DNA of 49,857 nt, from assembly GCA_910588135.1 (NCBI GenBank), contig CAJUOT010000015.1, forward strand, positions 1 through 49,857. The letters are read 5' to 3'. Positions 27,147-36,402 of this stretch are shown here, in pieces. This stretch comes from an uncultured Oscillospiraceae bacterium. GTDB taxonomy: Bacteria; Bacillota; Clostridia; Oscillospirales; Oscillospiraceae. Under the pieces are notes generated by a model. The model made no database searches. It was given only the letters and a program-made list of their open reading frames with translations, and was not told the origin of the DNA. Every line of letters starts with the position of its first letter. The stretch's first letter is position 1. The position numbers and the translations under genes are program-made.

Positions 27147-28400
27147 ATGCGTTTCGGCATCAAGACCCTGGACGAGGTACAGCTGAAGGGAAAAACCGTA
27201 TTGTGCCGGGTGGACATCAACCAGCCGGTGGACCGGGAGAAGGGAACGCTGAAAAGCGTCAACCGAATTCGGGCCTGCGTCCCCACGGTGCGGGAGCTTT
27301 CGGACAAGGGGGCCAGGGTGGTTCTTCTGGCCCACCAGGGCAGCGACATTGAATACAAAAATTTTTATACCACCAAGCCCCATGCGGCTGTCCTCACGGA
27401 GCTGCTGGGCCAGGAGGTAAAATGGGTTGAGGACGTGTGCGGTCCCGCCGCCCGTCAGGCCATCAAGGCAATGAAGGACGGAGAGGTACTTCTGCTGGAC
27501 AACGTCCGTTTCTGCTCGGAGGAGCAGACGCTTTTTGAGCAGAAACTGCGCCTCACCCACGAACAGCAGGCCAGGACCCAGGTGGTAGAGAAGCTGGCCC
27601 CGCTGGCGGACCTCTACGTGTGTGATGCGTTTGCCGCCGCTCACCGGGATCAGCCCAGCCTGTGCGGCTTTGAGCAGGTGCTGCCCTCTTATATGGGAAG
27701 GCTCTTCGAAAAGGAATTCTGCACTGTGTCCCAGGTGATGGAGGCCCCTGACCGGCCCTGTGTGTTTGTCTTGGGCGGAGCAAAGATTTCCGACGCTTTC
27801 CTGATGATGAACACCGTGCTGAGCCGGGGAGCGGCTGACAAAATCCTTACCGGCGGACTGGTGGGCAATATCTTCCTCACGGCTCTGGGCCGGGAGATCG
27901 GGAAAGGCAGCGTGGATTTCATCTGGAAGTCCAACTACGGGGAGTACATCGAAAAGGCGAAGGAGCTCTATGGGCAATATGGGGAGAGAATTGCCCTGCC
28001 CGTGGATCTGGCTTGGGTGGAGGATGGCCAGCGCAGGGAGGCAGCTGTGGGCTGCGTCCCCGCAGAGATCGGCTCCATTGACGTGGGCCATGAGACCGCC
28101 GGACTTTACCGGGAAGCCATCTTGTCGGCCAAGACCGTGTTTGTCAACGGCCCCATGGGGGTGTTTGAGCAGGAGCCCAGCGAGTACGGCACCAAAGAGG
28201 TGTGGAAGGCGCTGGCCGATACGGAGGGATTCACTGTTTTGGGGGGCGGGGACAGCATCACTGCCACGGAAAAGTATGGCCTGACAGATAAAATGGGTTA
28301 TATCTGTACCGGCGGCGGCGCGCTGATCCGCTTCCTCACTGGTGAGGAGCTGCCGGTGGTAAAGGCCCTGCGCCATGGCGCGGGACTGTGTAAGGACTAA
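27147..28400 (+). CDS. pgk: Archaeal-like phosphoglycerate kinase
   Basis: 417 residues. PGK signatures in archaeal form: RVDINQPVD, LLAHQGSD, LLDNVRFCSEE, DAFAAAHRDQPSLCGF, FVLGGAKISDA, NGPMGVFE and LGGGDSIT. Bacterial PGK normally reads RVDFNVP and SHLGRP at the first sites. It converts 1,3-bisphosphoglycerate and ADP to 3-phosphoglycerate and ATP, directly after the GAPDH encoded 17 bp upstream. GAGGGGGAAGG precedes ATG 27147. Enolase, triosephosphate isomerase and a normal PGM gene are not in the window. Confidence 0.9.
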   Translation: MRFGIKTLDEVQLKGKTVLCRVDINQPVDREKGTLKSVNRIRACVPTVRELSDKGARVVLLAHQGSDIEYKNFYTTKPHAAVLTELLGQEVKWVEDVCGPAARQAIKAMKDGEVLLLDNVRFCSEEQTLFEQKLRLTHEQQARTQVVEKLAPLADLYVCDAFAAAHRDQPSLCGFEQVLPSYMGRLFEKEFCTVSQVMEAPDRPCVFVLGGAKISDAFLMMNTVLSRGAADKILTGGLVGNIFLTALGREIGKGSVDFIWKSNYGEYIEKAKELYGQYGERIALPVDLAWVEDGQRREAAVGCVPAEIGSIDVGHETAGLYREAILSAKTVFVNGPMGVFEQEPSEYGTKEVWKALADTEGFTVLGGGDSITATEKYGLTDKMGYICTGGGALIRFLTGEELPVVKALRHGAGLCKD

Positions 28401-28422
28401 TTTGCAGGAAGGGAGCGTAAGC

Positions 28423-29265
28423 ATGGAAGAAACGAGAAAACGAGAGCTCCAGGCTTTTGCCGTGAAGATCCGTATGGCGGCCCTGGACGCGATTCACTCC
28501 CGGGGATCGGGGCACGTGGGCGGCGCGCTGAGCATTGCCGACGTGCTGGCGGTGCTCTATGGCGGCGAGATGAAGATTGATCCACAGGACCCCAGGAAGC
28601 CGGACCGGGATAAACTGGTGTGTTCGAAGGGCCACGCAGGCCCCGCGGTCTATGGCACCCTGGCGCTCAAGGGGTTTTTCCCCTACGATGAGCTGCGTAC
28701 TTTGAACCGGCCGGGTACCCGGCTGCCCAGCCACTGCGACCGGAACAAGACCCCCGGCGTGGATATGACGACCGGCTCCCTGGGTCAGGGCACCTCTTTG
28801 GCCTGCGGCATGGCCCTGGGCGACAAGCTCAGGGGACTGGATTCCCGGGTGTTCCTCATCGTGGGCGACGGAGAGAGTGACGAAGGACAATGCTGGGAGG
28901 CTTTTGCTTTCGCCGCGGCGAAAAAACTGGATAATCTGGTGGTGCTGCTGGACTGGAACAAGCGCCAGCTGGATGGATGGACGGACGATGTGTATCCCAT
29001 GGGGGACTATATGGCGAAATTCCAGGCTTTCGGTTTTGACGCGGTGAAGGTGGACGGCGGCGATGTGGCAGCCCTTTCCGGGGCGTTGGAGCGCACCCGC
29101 AAGGGGGAGGGCAAGCCCTTTGCCATCATCATGGACACCGAAAAGGGCCATGGCGTGCAGGAGGTGGCCGAAACGGTCATGAACCACAGCCTGCCTGTGA
29201 GCGACGAGCAGTTTGAAAAATGGACCGCCCAGCTTCGCTCTGAGCTGGCCGCATTGGAGGGTTGA
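28423..29265 (+). CDS. Transketolase N-terminal subunit
   Basis: 280 residues, the TPP pyrophosphate-binding half: GSGHVGGALSIADVLAVLYGG, CSKGHAGPAVYG, GSLGQGTSLACGMA, and the TPP/metal motif VGDGESDEGQCWEA with LLDWNK. The start at 28423 follows GGAAGGGAG; an earlier in-frame ATG at 28375 lies inside pgk. Its partner half starts 4 bp after its stop. Split transketolases are found in many Clostridia and Archaea. It would exchange C2 units among sugar phosphates. Confidence 0.92.
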   Translation: MEETRKRELQAFAVKIRMAALDAIHSRGSGHVGGALSIADVLAVLYGGEMKIDPQDPRKPDRDKLVCSKGHAGPAVYGTLALKGFFPYDELRTLNRPGTRLPSHCDRNKTPGVDMTTGSLGQGTSLACGMALGDKLRGLDSRVFLIVGDGESDEGQCWEAFAFAAAKKLDNLVVLLDWNKRQLDGWTDDVYPMGDYMAKFQAFGFDAVKVDGGDVAALSGALERTRKGEGKPFAIIMDTEKGHGVQEVAETVMNHSLPVSDEQFEKWTAQLRSELAALEG

Positions 29266-29268
29266 GCC

Positions 29269-30234
29269 ATGATGGAAATCGTATATACCGGCGAGATGGA
29301 TCCCCGTATGTGTAAGACGGTGCTTGGGGAAACCATTCCCACCATTGCCGCGGATGATCCGGACGTGATCTATCTGGATGCGGACCTGATGAGCTGCATC
29401 GGAACGGGCAAATGGGCCAAAGAGAATCCCGGCCGGGCGGTCAACTGCGGAATTGCCGAGGCCAACATGACGGGGGTAGCCTGCGGGCTTGCCAGCGCGG
29501 GCTTCAAGCCCATCCTGCACACCTTCGGGCCTTTCGCCTCCCGCCGGTGCTATGACCAGGTTTTCCTGAGCGGGGGTTACGCGAAAAACGACATCACCAT
29601 CATCGGGACCGATCCCGGTGTGACGGCCACCATGAACGGGGGCACCCATATGCCTTTTGAGGATGTGGCCCTTTACCGTGCCATCCCTGGCGCCACGGTG
29701 ATTGACGTGACCGATCCTGCCTGTCTTGTGAGCGCCCTGCGCCAGTGCGTCAACCGTCCCGGCGTGAAGTACATCCGGGTGGGGCGCAAGCAGTATGCCC
29801 GGGTCTATGCGGACGGGAGCGAGCTGCCCATCGGTAAGGCGGTCACCCTTCGGGGCGGAAAGGACGCGGTGATTTTCGCTGCCGGCATTATGGTGCATGA
29901 GGCTATGCAGGCCGCAAAGACGCTGGAGGGGGAAGGCATCCAGGCCGCAGTGGTGGACCTGTTTACCATCAAGCCACTGGATGCGGACGCGGTGGAGCAC
30001 TGGGCTGAGAAGACCGGCGCTGTCGTGGCGGCGGAAAACCACAACCGCCACGGCGGGCTCTACAGCGCTGTGCTGGAAGTGCTGGCCGAGCGCTGCCCGG
30101 TTCCCGCGGCCTGTGTGGCCGTAGAGGACGAGTTTGGTGAGGTCGGTCCCCAGGATTATCTCCAAGAGCGCTTTGGGCTTACCGCAGAGCATATTGTCAG
30201 CCAGGTGAAAGCAGTCCTTGCCAGAAAGGGCTGA
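29269..30234 (+). CDS. Transketolase C-terminal subunit
   Basis: 321 residues, the pyrimidine-binding and C-terminal halves. NCGIAEANMTGVACGLASAGFKP carries the conserved Glu that activates TPP; then THMPFEDVALYRAIPGATV and VDLFTIKPLDADAVE. With the preceding subunit it forms one active enzyme. A second ATG three bases on (29272) is possible as the start. It couples to the LarA gene 4 bp downstream. Confidence 0.92.
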   Translation: MMEIVYTGEMDPRMCKTVLGETIPTIAADDPDVIYLDADLMSCIGTGKWAKENPGRAVNCGIAEANMTGVACGLASAGFKPILHTFGPFASRRCYDQVFLSGGYAKNDITIIGTDPGVTATMNGGTHMPFEDVALYRAIPGATVIDVTDPACLVSALRQCVNRPGVKYIRVGRKQYARVYADGSELPIGKAVTLRGGKDAVIFAAGIMVHEAMQAAKTLEGEGIQAAVVDLFTIKPLDADAVEHWAEKTGAVVAAENHNRHGGLYSAVLEVLAERCPVPAACVAVEDEFGEVGPQDYLQERFGLTAEHIVSQVKAVLARKG

Positions 30235-30237
30235 AGC

Positions 30238-31494
30238 ATGAAGCTGAGTTTTGGATTTGGGACAGGGACCCAGGAGGTTGAGGTCCCGGAGGAAAACCTG
30301 ATGGGTGTGCTCCACGCCAACGAGGTGGAAACGGGGCTTACCGGGGAAGCGGAGGTCCGGCGGGCGCTGTCGGAGCCTATTGGCTCATCCCGCCTGCGGG
30401 ATCTCGTGAAGCCGGGGGAAAAGGTCGCGATTGTGACCAGCGATATTACCCGGCCTATGCCAACCTGGACCGTGATGCCCGCCCTGCTGGATGAGCTGTA
30501 CGCCGCCGGGTGTGTTCCGGAGGACATTACCCTGGTTTTTGCCCTGGGGTCCCACCGCCGCCACACCGAAGAGGAGCGGAAGCACCTGGCGGGTGAGCGG
30601 GCCTGGGCGGAGGTTTCCTGCGTGGATGCCGACGCTGCGGACTGTGTCCACATGGGGACAACCAAGGCGGGCACCCCGGTGGATATCACCCGGGTGGTGG
30701 CCCAGGCGGACCGGCGGATCTGTCTGGGGAATATTGAGTATCACTATTTTGCCGGATACTCCGGGGGGGCAAAGGCCATTATGCCCGGGGTGTCCACCCG
30801 GGCCGCCATCCAGTCAAACCATTCCATGATGGTGAGGCCGGAGGCCTGTGCCGGCGCTTTGGAGAGCAATCCCCTGCGGATGGACATTGAGGAGGCTGGG
30901 GCCGTCTGCGGCATTGACTTTATTGTCAATGTGGTGCTCAGCGAGCACAAAGAGATTTTGCGCTGCGTGGCGGGGGACGCGGTGGAGGCCCACCGGGCGG
31001 GCTGTGCCTTTCTGGACACCCTTTACCTTAAGGAGCTGCCCCGGGCCGCCGATATCGTTTTGGTCAGCCAGGGCGGCGCACCAAAGGACATGAACCTCTA
31101 TCAGACCCAGAAGGCCCTGGACAATGCCCGCCACGCGGTCAAGCAGGGGGGCGTCATCATCCTCATCGGGTCCTGTAAAGAGGGGATGGGGGAGCGGGTA
31201 TTCGAGGAGTGGATGACCACTGCTTCCTCCCCGGACGCTATGATTGAGCGCATTGGCCGGGATTTCCAGCTGGGTGGGCATAAGGCCGCCGCCATTGCCA
31301 TGACCCTGAAAAAGGCGCAGGTGTGGCTGGTGTCCGACATGGAGCCGGAATTTGTGCGCTCCATCTTTCTGGAGCCCTGGCCCAGCGCCCAGGCTGCACT
31401 GGAAGCGGCGTTTGCCAAGCTTGGGCCGGAGGCCGCCGTACTGGCCATGCCCTATGGAGGTTCCACTTTGCCCAGAGTGGCCGATCACAAATAA
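30238..31494 (+). CDS. larA: LarA-type nickel-dependent racemase (DUF2088)
   Basis: 418 residues. Key LarA elements: TSDITRPMP, GSHRRHTEEE (catalytic-type His), and NIEYHYFAGYSGGAKAIMPG, whose Lys covalently carries the nickel-pincer nucleotide in Lactobacillus LarA. LarA interconverts D- and L-lactate; homologues act on other 2-hydroxy acids such as malate or on sugar acids. Being between transketolase and malic enzyme genes, a hydroxy-acid substrate other than lactate is plausible. The cofactor-making genes larB, larC and larE are not in the window. The ATG lies 4 bp after the transketolase stop. Confidence 0.88.
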   Translation: MKLSFGFGTGTQEVEVPEENLMGVLHANEVETGLTGEAEVRRALSEPIGSSRLRDLVKPGEKVAIVTSDITRPMPTWTVMPALLDELYAAGCVPEDITLVFALGSHRRHTEEERKHLAGERAWAEVSCVDADAADCVHMGTTKAGTPVDITRVVAQADRRICLGNIEYHYFAGYSGGAKAIMPGVSTRAAIQSNHSMMVRPEACAGALESNPLRMDIEEAGAVCGIDFIVNVVLSEHKEILRCVAGDAVEAHRAGCAFLDTLYLKELPRAADIVLVSQGGAPKDMNLYQTQKALDNARHAVKQGGVIILIGSCKEGMGERVFEEWMTTASSPDAMIERIGRDFQLGGHKAAAIAMTLKKAQVWLVSDMEPEFVRSIFLEPWPSAQAALEAAFAKLGPEAAVLAMPYGGSTLPRVADHK

Positions 31495-31507
31495 GGAGAA
31501 GATTGCG

Positions 31508-32680
31508 ATGGACTATGCAAAGGAATCCCTGAAACTGCATTACGAATGGAAAGGCAAGCTGGAAGTGACGCCTCGGGCGGCGGTGGACACCAAGGAGGCA
31601 TTGTCCCTGGCCTATACCCCCGGCGTGGCTGCCCCCTGCCTGGAGATCCAAAAGGATGTGAGCAAGTCCTTTGAACTCACCCGCCGGTGGAACACGGTGG
31701 CGGTGGTCACAGACGGAACCGCCGTTCTGGGACTGGGGGACATCGGCCCCGAGGCGGGTATGCCTGTCATGGAGGGCAAGTGCGTTCTGTTCAAAGCGTT
31801 TGGTGAGGTGGACGCCATCCCTCTGTGTGTGCGCAGTAAGGACGTGGACGAGATCGTCAATACCGTCCGCCTCCTGGCCGGTTCCTTCGGCGGGGTGAAC
31901 CTGGAGGATATTTCAGCTCCCCGCTGCTTTGAGATTGAGAAGAAGCTGAAGGAGTGCTGCGATATTCCCATCTTCCACGACGACCAGCACGGCACCGCTG
32001 TGATTACCCTGGCCGGGGTCATCAACGCCCTGAAGCTGGTGGGGAAGAAGCTGAACGAGGTGAAGATTGTCACCTCCGGGGCCGGAGCTGCCGGCATCGC
32101 CATTATCAAGCTGCTTATGTCTATGGGCCTGAAAAACGTGATCATGACCGACCGCAAGGGAGCTATCTATGAGGGCCGGGAGGGCCTGAACCCCATCAAA
32201 GAGGAGATGGCCAGGATCACCAACTTCAACAAGGAGAAGGGTTCTCTGGCCGAAGTTGTGAAGGGCGCTGACGTGTTCATCGGTGTTTCCGCCCCCGGAA
32301 CCCTTACTGGGGAGATGGTGAAAACCATGGCCAAGGACCCGGTCATCTTTGCCTGCGCCAATCCGACTCCCGAGATTTTCCCTGACGAGGCCAAGGCGGC
32401 CGGGGCGGCGGTGGTCTCCACAGGCCGGAGCGACTTCCCCAATCAGGTCAACAATGTGCTGTGCTTCCCCGGCATCTTCCGGGGGGCCCTGGATGTCCGG
32501 GCCAGCGACATCAACGATGAGATGAAGGTTGCCGCGGCCTATGCTATCGCGGGCCTGGTCAGCGATGAGGAGCTCAACGCAGAGTACATTCTCCCCGCCG
32601 CATTCGACCCAAGGGTGAAGGACGCGGTGGCCCAGGCGGTGGCCGAGGCGGCTCGGAAGTCCGGCGTGGCCCGGATTTGA
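31508..32680 (+). CDS. Malic enzyme (oxaloacetate-decarboxylating)
   Basis: 390 residues, the short bacterial class. LAYTPGVAAPCL (malate/substrate loop), IFHDDQHGTAVI (metal-binding Asp pair), TSGAGAAGIAIIKLL (nucleotide fold), and FACANPTPEIFP. It converts malate to pyruvate and CO2 with NAD(P)+ reduction. Start 31508 follows AAGGAGAA; a longer frame from 31352 overlaps larA and is rejected. It sits just after LarA and before iolE in the same operon. Confidence 0.93.
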   Translation: MDYAKESLKLHYEWKGKLEVTPRAAVDTKEALSLAYTPGVAAPCLEIQKDVSKSFELTRRWNTVAVVTDGTAVLGLGDIGPEAGMPVMEGKCVLFKAFGEVDAIPLCVRSKDVDEIVNTVRLLAGSFGGVNLEDISAPRCFEIEKKLKECCDIPIFHDDQHGTAVITLAGVINALKLVGKKLNEVKIVTSGAGAAGIAIIKLLMSMGLKNVIMTDRKGAIYEGREGLNPIKEEMARITNFNKEKGSLAEVVKGADVFIGVSAPGTLTGEMVKTMAKDPVIFACANPTPEIFPDEAKAAGAAVVSTGRSDFPNQVNNVLCFPGIFRGALDVRASDINDEMKVAAAYAIAGLVSDEELNAEYILPAAFDPRVKDAVAQAVAEAARKSGVARI

Positions 32681-32710
32681 ACAGATACCAGAAAAGGAGA
32701 GACGGAAGCT

Positions 32711-33613
32711 ATGTTTGACGCAAAAAAAGTAAAGCTGGGAATCGCCCCAATCGGCTGGTGCAACGACGATATGCCGGAACTGGGCGGAGAGAACACGTTC
32801 AAGCAGACCGTCAGTGAAATGGCGCTGGCCGGGTTTACCGGCTGCGAAATCGGCAACAAATACCCCTCTGATCCCGCCGAGCTGAAGCATCAGCTGGATC
32901 TGCGGGGAATGCGGATTGCCAGCCGCTGGTTCTCCTCTTTCCTCCTCACCAAGCCCTATGAAGAGGTGGAAAAGGAGTTTGTCCGAGAGCTGGATTTCCT
33001 GGCCGCCGTGGGCGCTGACCGTATCAATGTCAGCGAGCAGAGCGGCTCCATTCAGGGCCAGATGGACACTCCCATCCTCACGGGCAGCCATAAGCCCGTG
33101 ATGGACGATGCCCAGTGGGACCGGTTCTGCGACGGACTGAACAAGCTGGGCAAGGTGGCTGTGGAGCGGGGCTTCAAGCTGTGCTTCCACCACCATATGG
33201 GCACCGTGGTGCAGACCGCCGGCGAGACTGACCGCATGATGGCCAACACCGATCCCCGGTATGTGTTCCTGTGCTATGACACCGGCCACTTTACTTTTGC
33301 CGGGGAAGATCCCCTGGCCATGCTCCGGAAGTATGTGGACCGGGTGGGCCACGTCCATTTGAAGGATATGCGCCTGGACGTGGTAGAGCAGGCCCGCAAG
33401 AACAGCTGGAGCTTCCTCCAGGCTGTTCGGAACGGGGCGTTTACGGTCCCTGGAGACGGAAATGTGGACTTTGACCCCGTATTCAAGCTGCTCTCTGAAG
33501 CCAAGTATGAGGGCTGGCTGCTGGTGGAGGCCGAGCAGGACCCGGCCAAGGCCGATCCCCTGGAGTATGCCCAGAAGGCCCGCGCCTATATCAAAGCCCA
33601 CACCGGTCTGTAA
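32711..33613 (+). CDS. iolE: Inosose dehydratase IolE
   Basis: 300 residues, TIM barrel. Begins VKLGIAPIGWCNDDMPELGG, typical of IolE, then TGCEIGNKYP, CFHHHMGTVVQT, FLCYDTGHFTFAGEDPL and HVHLKDMR, with the metal-site His/Asp/Glu residues in place. It dehydrates scyllo-inosose (2-keto-myo-inositol) to 3D-trihydroxycyclohexane-1,2-dione. It opens the Iol block, 30 bp after the malic enzyme, with GGAGAG upstream of the ATG. Confidence 0.94.
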   Translation: MFDAKKVKLGIAPIGWCNDDMPELGGENTFKQTVSEMALAGFTGCEIGNKYPSDPAELKHQLDLRGMRIASRWFSSFLLTKPYEEVEKEFVRELDFLAAVGADRINVSEQSGSIQGQMDTPILTGSHKPVMDDAQWDRFCDGLNKLGKVAVERGFKLCFHHHMGTVVQTAGETDRMMANTDPRYVFLCYDTGHFTFAGEDPLAMLRKYVDRVGHVHLKDMRLDVVEQARKNSWSFLQAVRNGAFTVPGDGNVDFDPVFKLLSEAKYEGWLLVEAEQDPAKADPLEYAQKARAYIKAHTGL

Positions 33614-33625
33614 AGGAGGCCCCTT

Positions 33626-34438
33626 ATGACCTACTTTGACAGAGAGATCAAGCCCGGCTACAACGCCTATATCGACGCCGCTGTGGACGATATGGGGACG
33701 CAGATGGACGTGGGCCTGCTGGTTTTGGAGGCAGGGCAGAGCTATACAATTGAGGAGGGGGAAAAGGAGACCGCCGTACTTCTCTTCTCCGGCCATGTGA
33801 CCTATGAGTGGAATGGAAAACGCGAAGAAGCGGTTCGGCCGGACTGCTTCCGCCATGAGGCGTACTGCCTGCTGGCACCCCGGGAGACAAGGATCGTCCT
33901 CACCGCCCACGACCACAGTGAGCTCTATATCCAGAAGACAGTAAACCCCACCCGCTATGCGGCAGTGATGTACACCCCGGAAACCGTCCAGGTACAGCAC
34001 GCCGGAGCCCAGGGGGAGCTGATGGGCTGTATGCGCCGGGAGATCAAGACCTTTTTCGATTATGACAACGCCCCCTTCTCCAGAATGGTGCTGGGAGAAG
34101 TGCTGAATTTCCCGGGCAAATGGTCCTCCTACCCGCCCCACCACCATCCCCAGCCGGAGGTCTATTTCTACCGCTTCGACCATCCCCAGGGATTTGGAGC
34201 CGGCTTTGCCAACGGCGAAATTTATAAGACAGGGCACAATGGCCTTTCGGTAATTACCAGTGGTTTCCATTCTCAGACCGCGGCGCCCGGATATGCTATG
34301 TGCTATGCCTGGGGAATCCGCCATCTGGACGGCGACCCTTGGAAAAAGACCCGCATCGACGACCCGGAGCACGCCTGGCTTTGGAAGGCTGACGCCAATG
34401 AGCATATTTTTCAGATGGAAGGAGAGGAGCGCAGATGA
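33626..34438 (+). CDS. iolB: 5-deoxy-glucuronate isomerase IolB
   Basis: 270 residues, bicupin. ETAVLLFSGHVTYEW, RPDCFRHEAYCLL, then NFPGKWSSYPPHHHPQPEVYFY, whose His cluster binds metal, and GFHSQTAAPGYAMCYAW, HLDGDPW. It isomerises 5-deoxy-D-glucuronate to 2-deoxy-5-keto-gluconate. Its stop overlaps the iolD start by four bases. Confidence 0.94.
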   Translation: MTYFDREIKPGYNAYIDAAVDDMGTQMDVGLLVLEAGQSYTIEEGEKETAVLLFSGHVTYEWNGKREEAVRPDCFRHEAYCLLAPRETRIVLTAHDHSELYIQKTVNPTRYAAVMYTPETVQVQHAGAQGELMGCMRREIKTFFDYDNAPFSRMVLGEVLNFPGKWSSYPPHHHPQPEVYFYRFDHPQGFGAGFANGEIYKTGHNGLSVITSGFHSQTAAPGYAMCYAWGIRHLDGDPWKKTRIDDPEHAWLWKADANEHIFQMEGEERR

Positions 34439-36369
34439 GCAAAACCGTCCGGCTGACCATGGCGCAAGCCTTGGTCCGTTTTCTGGAGAACCAGTATATT
34501 GATGTGGACGGCAGGGCAGCCCCGTTTGTCCGGGGGGTATTCATTATCCCCGGCCATGGCAATGTGGTAGGTCTGGGTCAGGCCTTGACCCAGGAGGGAC
34601 ACCGCTTGGAGATCTATCAGGGAAAGAACGAGCAGGGGATGGCCCAGGCCGCCGTGGCCTTTGCCAAGCAGATGAAGCGCAAGCAGATATTTGCGGTGAC
34701 CTCTTCCGTCGGCCCCGGCGCGGCCAATATGGTGACGGCCTGCGGCACCGCTACCTCCAACAACATCCCTCTGCTGGTGCTTCCCGGCGACACCTACGCC
34801 TGCCGCCAGCCTGACCCGGTGCTCCAGCAGGTGGAGCATATCAACAGCATGGCCACCACGACCAACGATGCGTTTAAGGCCGTATGCCGCTATTGGGACC
34901 GCATCGTGCGGCCGGAGCAGCTGATGAGTGCCTGCCTCAATGCTTTCCGGACCCTTACCGATCCGGCGAACACCGGCGCGGTATGTCTGGCCATGCCCCA
35001 GGACGTGGAAGGGGAGGCCTATGACTATCCAGAGAGCTTCCTCCAGAAGCGGGTCTGGCGGCTGGAGCGCCGTCCCGCCACGGAGGCTGCCCTGATCGAA
35101 GCGGCGTCCGCCATCCGCGCCGCCAGACGGCCCATGCTGGTATGCGGCGGCGGCGTGCGGTACAGCGAGGCCCACGAACAGTTCCGGGAGTTTGCAGAAA
35201 AGACCGGCATCCCCTTTGGAGAGACCCAGGCGGGCAAATCCGCTGTGGAGTGGACCCATCCCCTGAACCTGGGCGGTCTGGGGGTTACCGGCTGTTCTGC
35301 AGCCAATGAGATCGCCGTGGAGGCTGACCTGATTATTGGAGTGGGTACCCGGTATACCGACTTCACCACTGCCTCCAAATGGCTGTTCCGAGAGGATGCC
35401 AGATTTGTCAACATCAATGTCTCTGAATTCCAGGCCCTGAAGCTGGATGCCATTCCGGTGGTGGCCGATGCCAGGGATGCCCTGCCCCGGCTGTTAAAGA
35501 TGGTGGAGGGCTATAAGGCTCCTTACCAGGGAGAGGTTGAGGCCGCCCGAAAGAAGTGGGCGGAGGAATTGGTCTGTCTGGACGGTGTGGAATTTGAAGA
35601 CACCGACGAATGGCGGCCTATCATCAACGACGCCAACTATGCTTCCGCCAGACGCTTCGCCCACGATTTGGATGCCCAGCTGTGCCAGACTACAGCCCTG
35701 GGGGCCATCAATGCCTTTATGTCCCAAGGGGATGTGGCCATCGGCGCCGCCGGCTCCCTGCCCGGGGATATGCAGCGTATGTTCCGCCCCACCGGTGTGG
35801 ACACTTATAATATGGAATATGGGTACTCCACCATGGGGTATGAGATTGCCGGCGCCCTGGGGGTGAAGCTGGCAGTGGGAGAGGAGCATGAGGTCTACGC
35901 GTTCTGCGGAGACGGCAGCTTCAATATGCTTCATGGGGAACTTATCACCGCTGTTCAGGAGCACAAAAAAGTGAACATCTGTGTTTTTGACAACGCCAGT
36001 TTTGGCTGCATCAACAACCTGCAAGTGGGGCACGGCAACCTGACGCTGTGCACGGAGCTGCGTATGCGGGGAGAGGACGGCGGTCTCAGCGGAAAGTTTC
36101 TGGATATTGATTATGCCAAGGTAGCGGAGGCCTATGGCTGCAAGGGCTATCACGTCCGCACCATGGCTGAGCTGAAGGCTGCTCTGGCCGATGCCAAAAT
36201 GGTGAGGGACCGGCCGGTGCTCTTTGACATCAAGGTGCTGCCCAAAACCATGACCGATGGCTACGGAGCCTGGTGGCGGGTAGGGGACGTGGAGGTTTCA
36301 CAGAGGGAGGAAAACCTGACGGCCTATCAAGAACATTTGGAGCATGAAAAAGACGCGAGAAAGTACTAA
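34435..36369 (+). CDS. iolD: Trihydroxycyclohexane-1,2-dione hydrolase IolD
   Basis: 644 residues, a TPP-dependent ring-opening enzyme of the acetolactate synthase type. GHGNVVGLGQAL, KNEQGMAQAAVAFAKQ with the TPP-activating Glu, TSSVGPGAANMVTA, and the C-terminal FCGDGSFNMLHGEL with FDNASFGCI form the complete TPP site. It hydrolyses the cyclic dione from IolE to 5-deoxy-glucuronate. Its ATG overlaps the iolB stop, the usual sign of coupled expression. Confidence 0.95.
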   Translation: MSKTVRLTMAQALVRFLENQYIDVDGRAAPFVRGVFIIPGHGNVVGLGQALTQEGHRLEIYQGKNEQGMAQAAVAFAKQMKRKQIFAVTSSVGPGAANMVTACGTATSNNIPLLVLPGDTYACRQPDPVLQQVEHINSMATTTNDAFKAVCRYWDRIVRPEQLMSACLNAFRTLTDPANTGAVCLAMPQDVEGEAYDYPESFLQKRVWRLERRPATEAALIEAASAIRAARRPMLVCGGGVRYSEAHEQFREFAEKTGIPFGETQAGKSAVEWTHPLNLGGLGVTGCSAANEIAVEADLIIGVGTRYTDFTTASKWLFREDARFVNINVSEFQALKLDAIPVVADARDALPRLLKMVEGYKAPYQGEVEAARKKWAEELVCLDGVEFEDTDEWRPIINDANYASARRFAHDLDAQLCQTTALGAINAFMSQGDVAIGAAGSLPGDMQRMFRPTGVDTYNMEYGYSTMGYEIAGALGVKLAVGEEHEVYAFCGDGSFNMLHGELITAVQEHKKVNICVFDNASFGCINNLQVGHGNLTLCTELRMRGEDGGLSGKFLDIDYAKVAEAYGCKGYHVRTMAELKAALADAKMVRDRPVLFDIKVLPKTMTDGYGAWWRVGDVEVSQREENLTAYQEHLEHEKDARKY

Positions 36370-36402
36370 TCCTGATCTGTAAACAAAAGGAGAGACTACT
36401 TT

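Noticed and set aside
31913..34405. An 830-residue minus-strand ORF over malic enzyme and iolE/iolB
   Set aside because: It is an antisense shadow caused by high GC at third codon positions; the plus-strand genes are clear.
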